Positions 28,678 through 37,713 of a DNA stretch of 64,000 nucleotides are shown one piece after another. Both the position numbers and the translations under genes were made by a program. This DNA comes from JBGQAS01 sp963699305 (lineage in GTDB: Bacteria > Chloroflexota > Anaerolineae > Anaerolineales > Anaerolineaceae), in contig OY969431.1 of the NCBI GenBank assembly GCA_963699305.1, forward strand, positions 372,001-436,000. The letters run 5' to 3'. The notes below the pieces were generated by a model. It was not told the DNA's origin. It worked only from the letters and a program-made list of their open reading frames with translations, and did no database searches. How positions within the stretch are numbered: the first letter of the stretch is position 1; each line of letters starts with the position of its first letter.

Positions 28678-29103
28678 GTGGACAAGACATTCGTCCTAAA
28701 AGGAACACCTGAAAACCAATGGGTCTTGGTGGATGCCAACGGTCAGCCGCTTGGCAGATTGGCAACCAAGCTCGCTTCTTTGTTGATGGGAAAACACAAA
28801 CCAACCTTTACACCGGGTGTCATGATGGGTGATTTTGTAGTGTTGGTGAACGCTGAAAAATTGAGTCTGACCGAAAAGCGGCTGGATACCAAGATGTACC
28901 ATACCGTATCCGGTTATCCGGGCGGGATCCGATCGGTGGGTTTGCGCGAGCAATTGCGTGTGCACCCCGATAGAGTCATTCGGGCAGCCGTTTGGGGCAT
29001 GTTACCCCATAACAAAGTCGGACGACAGTTGCTCAAACGCTTGAAAATATATGCTGGCAGTGAACATCCTCACACGGCGCAAAATCCGCAACAGGCAGCA
29101 TAA
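28678..29103 (+). CDS. rplM: 50S ribosomal protein L13
   Basis: L13, 141 residues from GTG 28678, with GGAGAT nine bases upstream; an earlier TTG at 28660 lies ahead of that signal and is less likely. WVLVDANGQPLGRLATKLASLLMGKHKPTFTPG and RVIRAAVWGMLPHNKVGRQLLKRLKIYAGSEHPH are diagnostic. An early 50S assembly protein, paired with rpsI. Confidence 0.95.
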   Translation: MDKTFVLKGTPENQWVLVDANGQPLGRLATKLASLLMGKHKPTFTPGVMMGDFVVLVNAEKLSLTEKRLDTKMYHTVSGYPGGIRSVGLREQLRVHPDRVIRAAVWGMLPHNKVGRQLLKRLKIYAGSEHPHTAQNPQQAA

Positions 29104-29118
29104 AGGAGAGAAAGAATA

Positions 29119-29514
29119 ATGGCAGTTCAATATTTTGAAGGAATCGGCAGACGAAAGCAAAGCTCCGCTCGCGTACGCATTATGAGTGGTACCGGTCAAT
29201 TCACGGTCAATTCACTGCCTGCGGAAGCGTACTTCCCACGCGAAGGCGACCTGGCAGCTATCGGCATGCCGTTTACAGCCACCGGTCAAAGCCGCTCATC
29301 GTTTGATGTTACCGTTCTCGTCAGCGGTGGTGGTGTAACCGGGCAGACGGACTCCGTTGTGCTGGGTATCGCTCGCGCCCTCGTGAAAATGAATGTTGAA
29401 AACACTTCTGCGTTGCGCAAGTACGGGCTGTTGACCCGGGATGCACGCGTCAAGGAACGCAAGAAACCAGGTCTGAAGCGCGCCCGCAAGGCACCAACGT
29501 ACACGAAACGTTAA
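29119..29514 (+). CDS. rpsI: 30S ribosomal protein S9
   Basis: S9 (131 residues), whose C-terminal tail reaches the P-site tRNA. YFEGIGRRKQSSARVRIMSG at the N-terminus, VSGGGVTGQTDSVVLGIARAL in the middle and the basic RKKPGLKRARKAPTYTKR end. Last gene of the long ribosomal series; a strong terminator follows. Confidence 0.97.
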   Translation: MAVQYFEGIGRRKQSSARVRIMSGTGQFTVNSLPAEAYFPREGDLAAIGMPFTATGQSRSSFDVTVLVSGGGVTGQTDSVVLGIARALVKMNVENTSALRKYGLLTRDARVKERKKPGLKRARKAPTYTKR

Positions 29515-29545
29515 TATTCACACGTTCGATCATCATTCCAAGACT

Positions 29546-29579
29546 GTATTTTCCAGTGTTATACTGGAAAATACTTTTT
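29546..29579 (+). terminator. Strong intrinsic terminator after rpsI
   Basis: GTATTTTCCAGT (29546-29557) pairs perfectly over 12 bp with ACTGGAAAATAC (29563-29574) around a 5-base loop, followed by TTTTTA. It closes the ribosomal protein transcript. Confidence 0.9.
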
Positions 29580-29607
29580 AAGGTAGAAATATGGAAATTA
29601 TATTTAC

Positions 29608-30741
29608 TTGACACAACAAAGAATCTACAACATGAAAAATCCGCTTATCAATGAAACGTTGATTAAAAGATTGATGTCGAAGTATCAACAGCTGCTGATA
29701 CTTGATTATAAAGTGCTGCTTCATAGACATCATCCACCCTTTCAATCAGACCAACCGATCCTCATTTATGGAATAAAGAAGGTCAATGAATTAACCCATA
29801 TTTATTCACTATTGATACGAATTTTTCCTGAAACTCATGCTATTACAATCATGGAAGACGCGAGTGATAAGAAACTTGTGATTGGAGATCTGCGGGGATT
29901 TCAGCCCACCGCGAAAGAAACCGTGTTATTCATACCACCTTATGCAGAAACTTCGACTTTTTCAGGTTTCGAAGAAATTGTCTCCCGTCTGCGCGCTCCG
30001 GATGGCTGTCCCTGGGATCGGGAACAAACGCATCAATCATTGCGCACACATCTGCTTGAGGAGACCTATGAAACCATCGAAGCCATGGAAAAAAATGACC
30101 TGACGGACTTGCAGGAAGAACTTGGCGACCTGTTGCTGCAGATCGTACTCAATGCTGAAATTGCAGGTGAGGAACATGCTTTCCAAATGGTCGATGTTGT
30201 GCGTGGCATCTCGGAGAAGATCATCCACCGGCATCCGCATGTTTTTGGGGATGCGGATATTCGTGAAGTAAGCGGTGTACTTAAGAACTGGGAAAAACTG
30301 AAGGAAGCGGAGCGGAAAGGAAAGAACAGCGACACACCAAAAGGGTTGTTGGATGGCGTGCCGAAATCCCTGCCCGCGCTGACACAAGCTCAGGAATACC
30401 AGGACCGGGCTGCACGGGTGGGATTCGATTGGGATACCGTTGAACCGGTGATCAAGAAAGTACGTGAAGAGTTTGATGAGGTGCTTTCTGCACCGGATGA
30501 TGCATCACGTAGTGAGGAGCTGGGCGACCTGCTGTTTGCGGTGGTAAACCTGGTGCGCTGGTACAAGACGGATGCAGAGAACGCCTTGCGAAGTACAAAC
30601 CAAAAATTTGCCCGGCGGTTCAACCATATCGAGAAAGGTGCAAAGCGCGGCGGAAAGAACCTGACGGATATGTCGCTTGAAGAAATGGATGTATTTTGGG
30701 AGGAATCGAAAAAGGATGAAACAAACAAGAAGGGTAAATAA
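29608..30741 (+). CDS. mazG: MazG nucleotide pyrophosphohydrolase with truncated methylase-like N-terminus
   Basis: Two MazG domains, the first at FEEIVSRLRAPDGCPWDREQTHQSLRTHLLEETYET with the EELGDLLLQ metal-binding helix, the second at RVGFDWDTVEPVIKKVREEFDEV with EELGDLLFA. MazG hydrolyses NTPs/dNTPs to monophosphates. The N-terminal 110 residues resemble the C-terminal half of the tetrapyrrole (SAM) methylase domain fused to MazG in YabN-type proteins; the SAM-binding half is missing. Start is uncertain: TTG 29608, or ATG 29632 without a good ribosome binding site. Confidence 0.85.
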   Translation: MTQQRIYNMKNPLINETLIKRLMSKYQQLLILDYKVLLHRHHPPFQSDQPILIYGIKKVNELTHIYSLLIRIFPETHAITIMEDASDKKLVIGDLRGFQPTAKETVLFIPPYAETSTFSGFEEIVSRLRAPDGCPWDREQTHQSLRTHLLEETYETIEAMEKNDLTDLQEELGDLLLQIVLNAEIAGEEHAFQMVDVVRGISEKIIHRHPHVFGDADIREVSGVLKNWEKLKEAERKGKNSDTPKGLLDGVPKSLPALTQAQEYQDRAARVGFDWDTVEPVIKKVREEFDEVLSAPDDASRSEELGDLLFAVVNLVRWYKTDAENALRSTNQKFARRFNHIEKGAKRGGKNLTDMSLEEMDVFWEESKKDETNKKGK

Positions 30742-30755
30742 CCCTTCTTGTTTTC
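30725..30755. terminator. Bidirectional terminator between mazG and the lipoprotein gene
   Basis: ACAAGAAGGGT (30725-30735) pairs with ACCCTTCTTGT (30741-30751) around a 5-base loop, with TTTTC after it on the plus strand. The mazG stop codon lies at the loop. Convergent genes flank it. Confidence 0.8.
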
Positions 30756-31155
30756 ACTTAAACCACAACCCTGAAATAAGGTAGGGTTCGATGGGGGTAA
30801 GGACCAGCTGCATGGTCAAGTTGATTTTCTCGAGTTTCACTGTGTAATAAACAGACACAAAATCACCGGTTGCTGCAACACTTTTAAAAGCGAGCGATTG
30901 ATAATCGCCATACGCACCAATAAGCTGTTCACGCAACGCTTTGAAAGATGGTTCGGTCATTCCTGAAAGCATGGTTGCATCCATGCGTTGAGTGAAAGAT
31001 TCATAATTGCTATTTTGCAGGCTTGTCATCAAGTTCTCTGCCATGGGGTTCGAGGTATCAAGGATGCTCGGGGGCAGGTCTGGGGTGGAAAGAAAAGAGG
31101 AAGAACAACCTGAAAGGAGTAGAATGATCAAAAAAATGGGAATAATTTTTTTCAC
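30754..31155 (-). CDS. Small secreted lipoprotein (DUF3887-like fold suspected)
   Basis: About 133 residues with a lipoprotein signal: KKIIPIFLIILLLSGC, with Cys as the acylation site. The mature part (QNSNYESFTQRMDATMLSGM, then FVSVYYTVKLEKINLTMQLVL) has the alpha-plus-beta feel of DUF3887/DUF4878 accessory domains, here inferred only from pattern. GTG 31155 is chosen as start because AGGAGA precedes it; the longer form would put extra residues before the signal. Ten bases separate it from the lyase gene upstream, so they are probably co-transcribed. A similar small lipoprotein lies at 60602. Confidence 0.7.
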   Translation of the reverse strand: MKKIIPIFLIILLLSGCSSSFLSTPDLPPSILDTSNPMAENLMTSLQNSNYESFTQRMDATMLSGMTEPSFKALREQLIGAYGDYQSLAFKSVAATGDFVSVYYTVKLEKINLTMQLVLTPIEPYLISGLWFK

Positions 31156-31165
31156 AAGACATCTC

Positions 31166-32542
31166 CTAAAGTGGTTCAAATTTTGCAGTGAAATGACGCA
31201 TTAATTCGGGGGAATACGTGATCCGGTAACCGCGTAATGCATCTTTTTTACCGGCGACCTTCTTTAAGAATTTCGACAAGATAGTCCAGATGCGATTGAG
31301 TGTACACCCGGCGGGGGATTGCCAACCGGACCAGTTCCAATGCCGGATACGTGATTTTCCCGGTTTGCGGGTCCGGATGAGCGAACATGACAGACCCAAT
31401 TTCCACACCACGAATGCCACCCTCCAGATATAATGCAGCTGCCAGGGATTGACCTGGGAATTGCTCATGGGGGATATGGGGCAACAGCCTGGATGCATCC
31501 AGGTAGATGGCGTGCCCACCGGGGGGTTCCACAATGGGGATGCCTGCTTCGAGCAGCCGCTCACCAAGGTAACCGGTTTGTTCGATGCGGTAGCGCAGAT
31601 ACTCTTCATCAATACCTTCCCATAGACCAACTGCCATTGCATCAAGGTCCCTGCCGGCCAATCCGCCATACGTGGGGAACCCTTCGCGCAGGATGAGTTC
31701 ATTGCAGATCTTTTGATACAGGGCTTCGTCCCGCACCGCCAGCCAACCACCGATATTAACCAGTGCATCCTTCTTGGCGCTCATCCAGGCTCCATCGGCA
31801 AGGGCATAGATTTCGTGAACGATATCCAGGATTGATTTACTGGAATAGCCTGATTCCCTCTTTAATGAAGTAACTATCCTCAGCGTAACGGCAAGAATCG
31901 ATGAAAAACGGAATTCCATACCGATGAAACACCGCAGAGACACCTCGCAGGTTTTCCAGCGATACAGGCTGACCGCCGCCAGCATTGTTGGTGATCGTCA
32001 TTGTCCCAAAGGGGATGTTTTCTTTTCCAGTACGCTGGATAAAATCCTCCAGTTTAGCCAAGTCCAAGTTGCCTTTGAAAGGATGATGCGAGGTCGGATC
32101 CAACCCTTCTTCGATAACCAAATTCACCGGGATTCCACCGCGGGCGCGGATATTGCCTTCTGTAGTATCGAAATGCATGTTGGATGGAATATGGTGACCC
32201 GGTTTCACGAGCAGGTTCGCCAGGATGTTTTCTGCGGCGCGCCCCTGATGGGTGGGGACAAAATATTCAAAACCGAAAATCTTCTTCATGGCGTCTGAAA
32301 GACGATAGTAAGACCTTGCGCCGGCATACGATTCATCGCCTTCCATGATGGCTGCCCACTGTGCCTGGCTCATGGCACCTGTACCGGAATCCGTCAACAG
32401 ATCAATAAACACATCTTCCGCACGAATATTGAAAAGGTTATATCCCGCGTTTTTCATGGCTCGCTGACGTGCTTCAGCAGGGATCAAATGGATCGGTTCG
32501 ACAAACTTTAATGCGGAATGGCTCGACGGGATATGAACTCAT
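31166..32542 (-). CDS. Tryptophanase / tyrosine phenol-lyase family PLP enzyme (three frame breaks)
   Basis: A beta-eliminating lyase producing indole or phenol, pyruvate and ammonia from Trp or Tyr. ATG 32542 follows AAAAGGAG; MSSYPVEPFRIKV is separated by an extra T near 32505 from PAEARQRAMKNAGYNLF. The body reads DVFIDLLTDSGTGAMS, RSYYRLSDAM, FEYFVPTHQGRAAENI and TITNNAGGGQPVSLEN. A second break near 31850 leads to MSAKKDALVNIGG with the PLP lysine and a third near 31252 to the terminal LMRHFTAKFEPL. Corrected length is about 458 residues, the family size. I cannot separate tryptophanase from tyrosine phenol-lyase by eye. An amino-acid-fermenting lifestyle would fit. Confidence 0.85.
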
Positions 32543-32657
32543 TTTCTCTCCTTTTGAAGTATCCCTTTAAGTTTAACATCAATCGCCATCCAATGAGAAG
32601 GAAGAGTGTGATGTGAGGGATGGATAAAGGACATAAATTTCACAGCCTACCTTCATG

Positions 32658-32663
32658 TATAAT
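32658..32663 (+). promoter_or_regulatory. -10 box directly upstream of the gene at 32672
   Basis: TATAAT at 32658-32663 ends only eight bases before ATG 32672, and no Shine-Dalgarno is present. If used, the transcript would begin at or within a base or two of the start codon (leaderless). The -35 region is poor. Confidence 0.45.
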
Positions 32664-32671
32664 CCTTATCC

Positions 32672-33328
32672 ATGATGAAACAACTCCGACGCTTCCTCGT
32701 ACCCCTGATACTCTTCCTGGTTTCCCTTGCGTTGCTGGTGGCTGGATTATGGAAAGTGGGGCATTTCAGTTCTCAACTTAATTTTCCTGCGGAAGTGGAG
32801 ACGTTATCCAACGGAGTCGTACCCTTACCGGATTATGCGTTGATATTGGAGATCCCCAAGCGGATAAAACTTGGCACTGTGGAGCATCTTCTGCTGAGGC
32901 TATCACCCAATACAATCGATCCGAGTCCGGATGGCGAAATCTTTTCGAGTTACTCTCTGGCACTGGAATCGCGACTGGACTTGATCGGTGGGACATCCAC
33001 TCCTCTGGGATTGATCTCTGCTCCCATCACTTTTGGAAAAACACTTGCTTTTGTCTGGAACGTGCAGGCAGGGTCGGTTGAAGATCTTACGGGGACTATC
33101 TGGCTCTATCTCAGTGTGACGCACTTGGAAAAAGGGGTTGGAGAAGAATTGGCTTTATATGCCCTGCCTGTCGACATACCGGTAACCACGATCCTCGGTT
33201 TATCCATTGATGTAGCAATCATTTTGGCAGGGTTTGGAATCCTGATTTCCGTTGTGATATCCGCGGTCATTCTGACGCAACACAATGACAAGAGGACATC
33301 TCGCAAATCGCCAAAGAAACGCAGATGA
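32672..33328 (+). CDS. Conserved-looking membrane protein of unknown function
   Basis: 218 residues that I do not recognise. A membrane segment near the N-terminus (LVPLILFLVSLALLVAGLW), an extracytoplasmic beta-rich part of about 140 residues (LEIPKRIKLGTVEHLLLRLS, then TFGKTLAFVWNVQAGSVEDLTGTIWLYL), a second helix (IDVAIILAGFGILISVVISAVIL) and a short basic tail DKRTSRKSPKKRR. It precedes murE, whose -10 box begins right after its stop codon. A cell-envelope role is possible from the topology only. Confidence 0.7.
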   Translation: MMKQLRRFLVPLILFLVSLALLVAGLWKVGHFSSQLNFPAEVETLSNGVVPLPDYALILEIPKRIKLGTVEHLLLRLSPNTIDPSPDGEIFSSYSLALESRLDLIGGTSTPLGLISAPITFGKTLAFVWNVQAGSVEDLTGTIWLYLSVTHLEKGVGEELALYALPVDIPVTTILGLSIDVAIILAGFGILISVVISAVILTQHNDKRTSRKSPKKRR

Positions 33329-33334
33329 TATAAT
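33329..33334 (+). promoter_or_regulatory. -10 box upstream of murE
   Basis: TATAAT immediately follows the stop codon of the preceding gene and would start a transcript near 33341, about 20 bases before the murE ATG. No clear -35 or Shine-Dalgarno is visible. Confidence 0.4.
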
Positions 33335-33360
33335 GCCCGTCAGGGTTTATTAAAATTGCC

Positions 33361-34929
33361 ATGATCCAACTCGACCAGCTTTTATCCGATCTGCCATTTT
33401 CAATAACATCTTCCGGGATGACCAGCGGTCTGGTTGTAACGGGGATTACCTTCGATTCCCGGAAGGTTCAACCAGGGTTCATTTTCGTTCCATTGACCGG
33501 TGTGAACCAGGATGGGCATGCATATATACCGGATGCATTAAAAAGGGGTGCGGTGGTTGTTGTGGGCAGCCAGGAGGGTGTGCATCTCCCGGTGCCGTAT
33601 TTGATTGTTGAAGATACGCGGCAGGCACTTGCTTATTTATCGGCAGGTTTTTACGGAAATCCCGCTCGTAAGCTGACGGTCATCGGTGTCACGGGCACCG
33701 ATGGAAAAACCACCACCTGCAATCTGATCTACAGCATACTAAGATACGCCGGTTTGAAAGTGGGCATGGTCTCAACGGTCAATGCCATCATCGGTGATGA
33801 AGTCCTGGATACCGGATTTCACGTGACCACACCGGATGCACCTGATGTACAGCGCTACCTGGCAGAAATGGTAGCTGCAGGATCAAGCCATGTTGTATTG
33901 GAAGCAACCTCTCACGGTCTCGCCCAGCACCGGGTAGGTGCTTGTGAATTCGATATCGGTGTGGTGACGAATATCACGCATGAACACCTGGATTTTCATG
34001 GGGATTATGAGCATTATAGGGCGGCAAAAGCGATCCTGTTTTCAAGCCTTGCAGAGACTCATACCAAAGCATTTGGAAATCCCCGGCTGGCAGTATTTAA
34101 TCTGGATGACCAAAGCTACCCTTTTCTCGACAAAAGGACAAAAACACCCAAGGTGACATACAGTCTTTATAAGACAGCCAATATACGAGCTGATAATATC
34201 CAACACGTGTCACCAGGAACCCGATTCTTGGCAATTGGGCAGGATTTTCAACAGGAAATTGAAATGCAGCTCCCCGGCGATTACAATGTGTCGAACTGCC
34301 TGGCAGCTCTATGCGTCACTGTCCTTGGATTGGGGATCGAGCCTGGTGTCGCCGCACAAGGGATAGCAAGGATGGAAGGAGTCCCCGGCAGGTTTGAGAA
34401 GATCGATCTTGGTCAGGATTTCACTGCGATCGTTGATTTTGCACACACACCCAATGCATTAAGGGTTGCGTTACAGACCGCAAGAGAGTCGGTAAAGGGT
34501 AGTGTCATCGCTGTGTTTGGTTCTGCAGGGTTGCGCGATCGTGCCAAGCGCAGGATGATGGCAGAAGTCTCCATCGAATTAGCGGACATGTCCATTTTCA
34601 CCGCCGAGGACCCGCGCACCGAATCCCTGGATGATATCCTTGCAGAGATGGCATCTGCTGCAGCCCAAAAGGGTGGGGTTGAAGAGAAGACATTTTGGCG
34701 CGTAAGGGATCGGGGAGACGCAATCCGTAAAGCGGTGGAGATCGCCAAACCGGGTGACATGGTGATTGCCTGCGGAAAAGGGCATGAGCAATCGATGTGT
34801 TGTGAGACTGTGGAATACCCCTGGGATGACCGGATTGCCATGCGAGCAGCACTCGCTGAAAAGATGGGAATCAAGGGAGAAAAGATGCCATACTTACCGA
34901 CGCAGACATTAAAAAATAAAACGGAGTGA
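33361..34929 (+). CDS. murE: UDP-N-acetylmuramoyl-tripeptide synthetase MurE
   Basis: Adds the third stem residue to UDP-MurNAc-L-Ala-D-Glu in peptidoglycan synthesis. 522 residues: N-terminal GITFDSRKVQPGFIFVPLTG, ATP loop GVTGTDGKTTT (109-119), the TTPDAPDVQRYLAEMV and ATSHGLAQHRV substrate segments, and a C-terminal ligase domain. The specificity motif (DNPR in diaminopimelate-adding enzymes) reads EDPR at 416-419: Arg suggests a DAP-like type, but the changed first positions leave the added amino acid open. It stands alone, without other mur genes. The stop codon lies in the terminator stem. Confidence 0.93.
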   Translation: MIQLDQLLSDLPFSITSSGMTSGLVVTGITFDSRKVQPGFIFVPLTGVNQDGHAYIPDALKRGAVVVVGSQEGVHLPVPYLIVEDTRQALAYLSAGFYGNPARKLTVIGVTGTDGKTTTCNLIYSILRYAGLKVGMVSTVNAIIGDEVLDTGFHVTTPDAPDVQRYLAEMVAAGSSHVVLEATSHGLAQHRVGACEFDIGVVTNITHEHLDFHGDYEHYRAAKAILFSSLAETHTKAFGNPRLAVFNLDDQSYPFLDKRTKTPKVTYSLYKTANIRADNIQHVSPGTRFLAIGQDFQQEIEMQLPGDYNVSNCLAALCVTVLGLGIEPGVAAQGIARMEGVPGRFEKIDLGQDFTAIVDFAHTPNALRVALQTARESVKGSVIAVFGSAGLRDRAKRRMMAEVSIELADMSIFTAEDPRTESLDDILAEMASAAAQKGGVEEKTFWRVRDRGDAIRKAVEIAKPGDMVIACGKGHEQSMCCETVEYPWDDRIAMRAALAEKMGIKGEKMPYLPTQTLKNKTE

Positions 34930-34952
34930 TCGTTGTAGATCACTCCGTTTTT
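34921..34952. terminator. Bidirectional terminator between murE and pnp
   Basis: ACGGAGTGATC (34921-34931) pairs with GATCACTCCGT (34938-34948) around a 6-base loop, with TTTTT after it; on the minus strand it is also followed by T residues. Serves the convergent murE and pnp genes. Confidence 0.85.
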
Positions 34953-34960
34953 GGTTACTG

Positions 34961-37198
34961 TTAACGATCCCGGGGCTTGCGGTCGTAGCTTCCACGACTG
35001 CGATCACCGCCGCGGTTTCCACCGTATCCCCCGGAGCGTCCACCGCCACGGTTCCCACCACCGCTCGGGCGACCACCGCGGTCACGTTCCTGTGCTTCTT
35101 CGGGAGTCCAGCCTTCGAGTACTGCCTGGCGGGATAAGCGGATCTTGCCCTGGTCGTCGATGGCAGTGACCATCACGGAGATTTCATCTCCCATCGAAAC
35201 CACATCTTCAACTTTTTCAACACGTTCACTATCCAGCTGGGAGATGTGCACCATGCCATCGATGCCGGGAATAATTTCGACAAATGCACCAAAATCGGTG
35301 ATGCGTACAACCTTGCCGGTATAGATGCGGCCAACTTGAGGGGTTTCGGTGAGCGCTTCGATGCGTTCACGAGCTTTCTGTTCGCTGGTGCCATCGGTGG
35401 CTGCAATAAACACGCTTCCGTCATCGGAAATGTCGATTTTTGTATTGGTTTCTTCCTGCAGTAAGCGGATCATCTTCCCACCGGGTCCGATGACCGCGCC
35501 GATCTTATCGATGGGTATCTTGACGATGGTAATGCGCGGCGTATGCGGTTTTAATTCAGGGCGGGGAGCTGGCAGGACAGCCAGCATTTTATCGAGAATT
35601 GCGATGCGCGCGTCGTGGGCTTGCGCCAGGGCATTTTTCATGATCTCGGCAGTGATGCCTTTAATCTTGATGTCCATCTGCAGGGCCGTGATGCCCTTGG
35701 TCGTCCCGGCGACCTTGAAATCCATATCGCCGAGGTGGTCTTCTGCGCCCTGGATGTCGGTCAGGACGACATATTTATCATCTTCCTTGACCAATCCCAT
35801 GGCCACACCGGCAACGGGAGCTTTTATCGGTACGCCGGTATCCATCAGAGCCAGCGTGGAACCGCAGACCGAAGCCATCGATGACGACCCGTTGGACGAC
35901 AGCACCTCAGAAACGAGACGCATGGTGTATGGGAATTCATTTTCGGGCGGGATGACGGGCAGCAATGCACGCTCTGCCAGCGCACCATGACCGATTTCCC
36001 GGCGGGATTGACCACGCAGCATCTTGACTTCACCGGTGGAGTAGGGCGGAAAATTGTAATGGTGAATATAGCGCTTGGTGTCCTGCGGTGTCAGGGAATC
36101 AATTTCCTGCGCTTCCTTGGGAGTACCCAGGGTCGCCAGTGTCAATACCTGCGTTTCACCGCGGGTGAATAATCCAGAGCCATGGGCGCGCGGGCTGATA
36201 TCGACTTCGCACCAGATCGGGCGAATCTCGGTAAGATTGCGTCCATCGGGGCGTTTCTTGCGGTTCAAGATGCGGTCGCGGACAACGCGCTTGTACACTT
36301 CATGAAATGCAGCGCGCAAGGGCTCGACTTTGGTTTCATCTTCACCAGCCAACTCAGCAACGGTGGTATCTTCGAGCGTGTTGAGTGAGGTATAGTTATC
36401 GGTTTTGTTGGAGTAATTATCGTGAATCTTTTCCAGTTCCGCGGTGACTTTTTCGCTCATTTGAGCAACCAGTTCCGGCTGGATGGGGAAAAGTTGAACT
36501 TCTGACTTTGGTTTGCCAATTTCTGCGGCCATTTTTTCCTGCACGGCAACCAGCGACTGAATGGCTTCATGCCCGAAGAGCAGTGCCTTGACCATATCCT
36601 CTTCGTTGATCTCATTGGAGCCGGATTCCACCATCAGGATGGCATCCTTTGTCCCTGCCAGGCGCAAATCCAAATCGGATGAGTCTAATTGGGCAAAGGT
36701 GGGGTTGACAACGAATTCACCATTGATGCGACCGATGCGCACTGCACCGACTGGTCCACCCCAGGGGATATCGGAGATCATCAGCGCTGCAGATGAAGCA
36801 TTGATGGCGAGGATATCCAACGGGTTATCGGCATCCGCGGAAAGTGAGAACAGGATCACCTGTACCTCGTTGCGCATGTCCTGTTGGAACAATGGGCGAA
36901 TGGGGCGGTCGATCAACCGTGCGATAAGGATCGAATCGGTGGAAGGACGTCCTTCACGTCGGAAAAACGAACCCGGGATTTTTCCGCCGGCATACATACG
37001 TTCTTCATATTCAACTGTCAGGGGGAAGAAATCCTGACCTTCACGGGGTTCTTTCCCCATGGTGGCTGCCGCGAAAACGATGGAATCGCCCAAGCGGACA
37101 GTTACCGAACCTCCGGCTTGCTGTGCCAGCTTGCCGGTTTCAAATACGATTTCTTTACCGCCTACTTCGGCGGTAAATTTCTTTGATTCTGATTGCAT
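34961..37198 (-). CDS. pnp: Polyribonucleotide nucleotidyltransferase (PNPase)
   Basis: 3'-5' phosphorolytic exoribonuclease of the RNA-decay machinery. Two RNase PH domains (IVFETGKLAQQAGGSVTVRLGD; ISPRAHGSGLFTRGETQVL), KH domain (KIPIDKIGAVIGPGGKMIRLLQ) and S1 domain (GRIYTGKVVRITDFGAFVEIIPG). About 745 residues from ATG 37198, which has an AGAAGGG signal; the frame extends to 37270 without support. After S1 comes a roughly 40-residue Arg/Gly-rich tail (RGGRPSGGGNRGGGRSGG pattern), uncommon in bacterial PNPase and suggestive of RNA binding. Downstream of rpsO, the classic pairing. Confidence 0.96.
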   Translation of the reverse strand: MQSESKKFTAEVGGKEIVFETGKLAQQAGGSVTVRLGDSIVFAAATMGKEPREGQDFFPLTVEYEERMYAGGKIPGSFFRREGRPSTDSILIARLIDRPIRPLFQQDMRNEVQVILFSLSADADNPLDILAINASSAALMISDIPWGGPVGAVRIGRINGEFVVNPTFAQLDSSDLDLRLAGTKDAILMVESGSNEINEEDMVKALLFGHEAIQSLVAVQEKMAAEIGKPKSEVQLFPIQPELVAQMSEKVTAELEKIHDNYSNKTDNYTSLNTLEDTTVAELAGEDETKVEPLRAAFHEVYKRVVRDRILNRKKRPDGRNLTEIRPIWCEVDISPRAHGSGLFTRGETQVLTLATLGTPKEAQEIDSLTPQDTKRYIHHYNFPPYSTGEVKMLRGQSRREIGHGALAERALLPVIPPENEFPYTMRLVSEVLSSNGSSSMASVCGSTLALMDTGVPIKAPVAGVAMGLVKEDDKYVVLTDIQGAEDHLGDMDFKVAGTTKGITALQMDIKIKGITAEIMKNALAQAHDARIAILDKMLAVLPAPRPELKPHTPRITIVKIPIDKIGAVIGPGGKMIRLLQEETNTKIDISDDGSVFIAATDGTSEQKARERIEALTETPQVGRIYTGKVVRITDFGAFVEIIPGIDGMVHISQLDSERVEKVEDVVSMGDEISVMVTAIDDQGKIRLSRQAVLEGWTPEEAQERDRGGRPSGGGNRGGGRSGGYGGNRGGDRSRGSYDRKPRDR

Positions 37199-37310
37199 AA
37201 TATCAATCCCTTCTCTATTTCCCGTCTGGTTAGGGACTGAAAGTTGCATGGGACCTGTCGTCCGCGGCAATTTTCAATTCCCAACCGGCGGGTGCTAAAC
37301 ACTGTATTGC

Positions 37311-37347
37311 GATAAAAGAGTAGATGGTCTTGCGTTTCCATCTACTC
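37311..37347 (-). terminator. Hairpin terminator between rpsO and pnp
   Basis: GAGTAGATGG (37318-37327) pairs with CCATCTACTC (37338-37347) around ten bases; on the minus strand TTTTATC follows. It would end or attenuate the rpsO transcript before pnp. Confidence 0.7.
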
Positions 37348-37362
37348 CAGGAAGGTCATACC

Positions 37363-37632
37363 TTATTTTTGTCGGAGGTTCAACCGTTCGGTTATGCCTA
37401 CGAAGCGCTGATAATTTGTCTTGCGCAGGTAAGCCAGTAACCTTCTTCGGCGACCAACCATCTTGAGCAGGCCGCGCCTCGATGATTCATCATGTTTGTT
37501 GTGGCGTAAATGTTCTGTGAGTGACGTGATGCGGTGGGTCAGGATGGCGATCTGGACGTCAGGTGAGCCTGTATCGCCTTCATGAGTATGGTATGAGTCA
37601 ATTAACTTGCTTTTATCTTCCTTTGTAATCAT
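37363..37632 (-). CDS. rpsO: 30S ribosomal protein S15
   Basis: S15, 89 residues from ATG 37632 (GAGG upstream), binds the three-way junction of 16S rRNA. Features: HEGDTGSPDVQIAILTHRITSLTEHL and HDESSRRGLLKMVGRRRRLLAYLRK. An upstream in-frame extension to 37686 has no homology to S15. Confidence 0.96.
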   Translation of the reverse strand: MITKEDKSKLIDSYHTHEGDTGSPDVQIAILTHRITSLTEHLRHNKHDESSRRGLLKMVGRRRRLLAYLRKTNYQRFVGITERLNLRQK

Positions 37633-37713
37633 GACATCTGCCTCTAAATTTGGATTTGAGCAGGTCTCCATCCCGTTAGTTTGCACCGGCGGGAGGACCA
37701 GTCATGAAGGCAA

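Noticed and set aside
29608..29613. TTGACA as a -35 box for mazG
   Set aside because: No -10 element lies at 16-18 bases downstream, and the hexamer coincides with the TTG start of the mazG frame.
31166..31768. Separate small gene for the C-terminal piece of the tryptophanase-like enzyme
   Set aside because: Only its last 35 residues are conserved (the family C-terminus); the rest is out-of-frame reading of the same gene.
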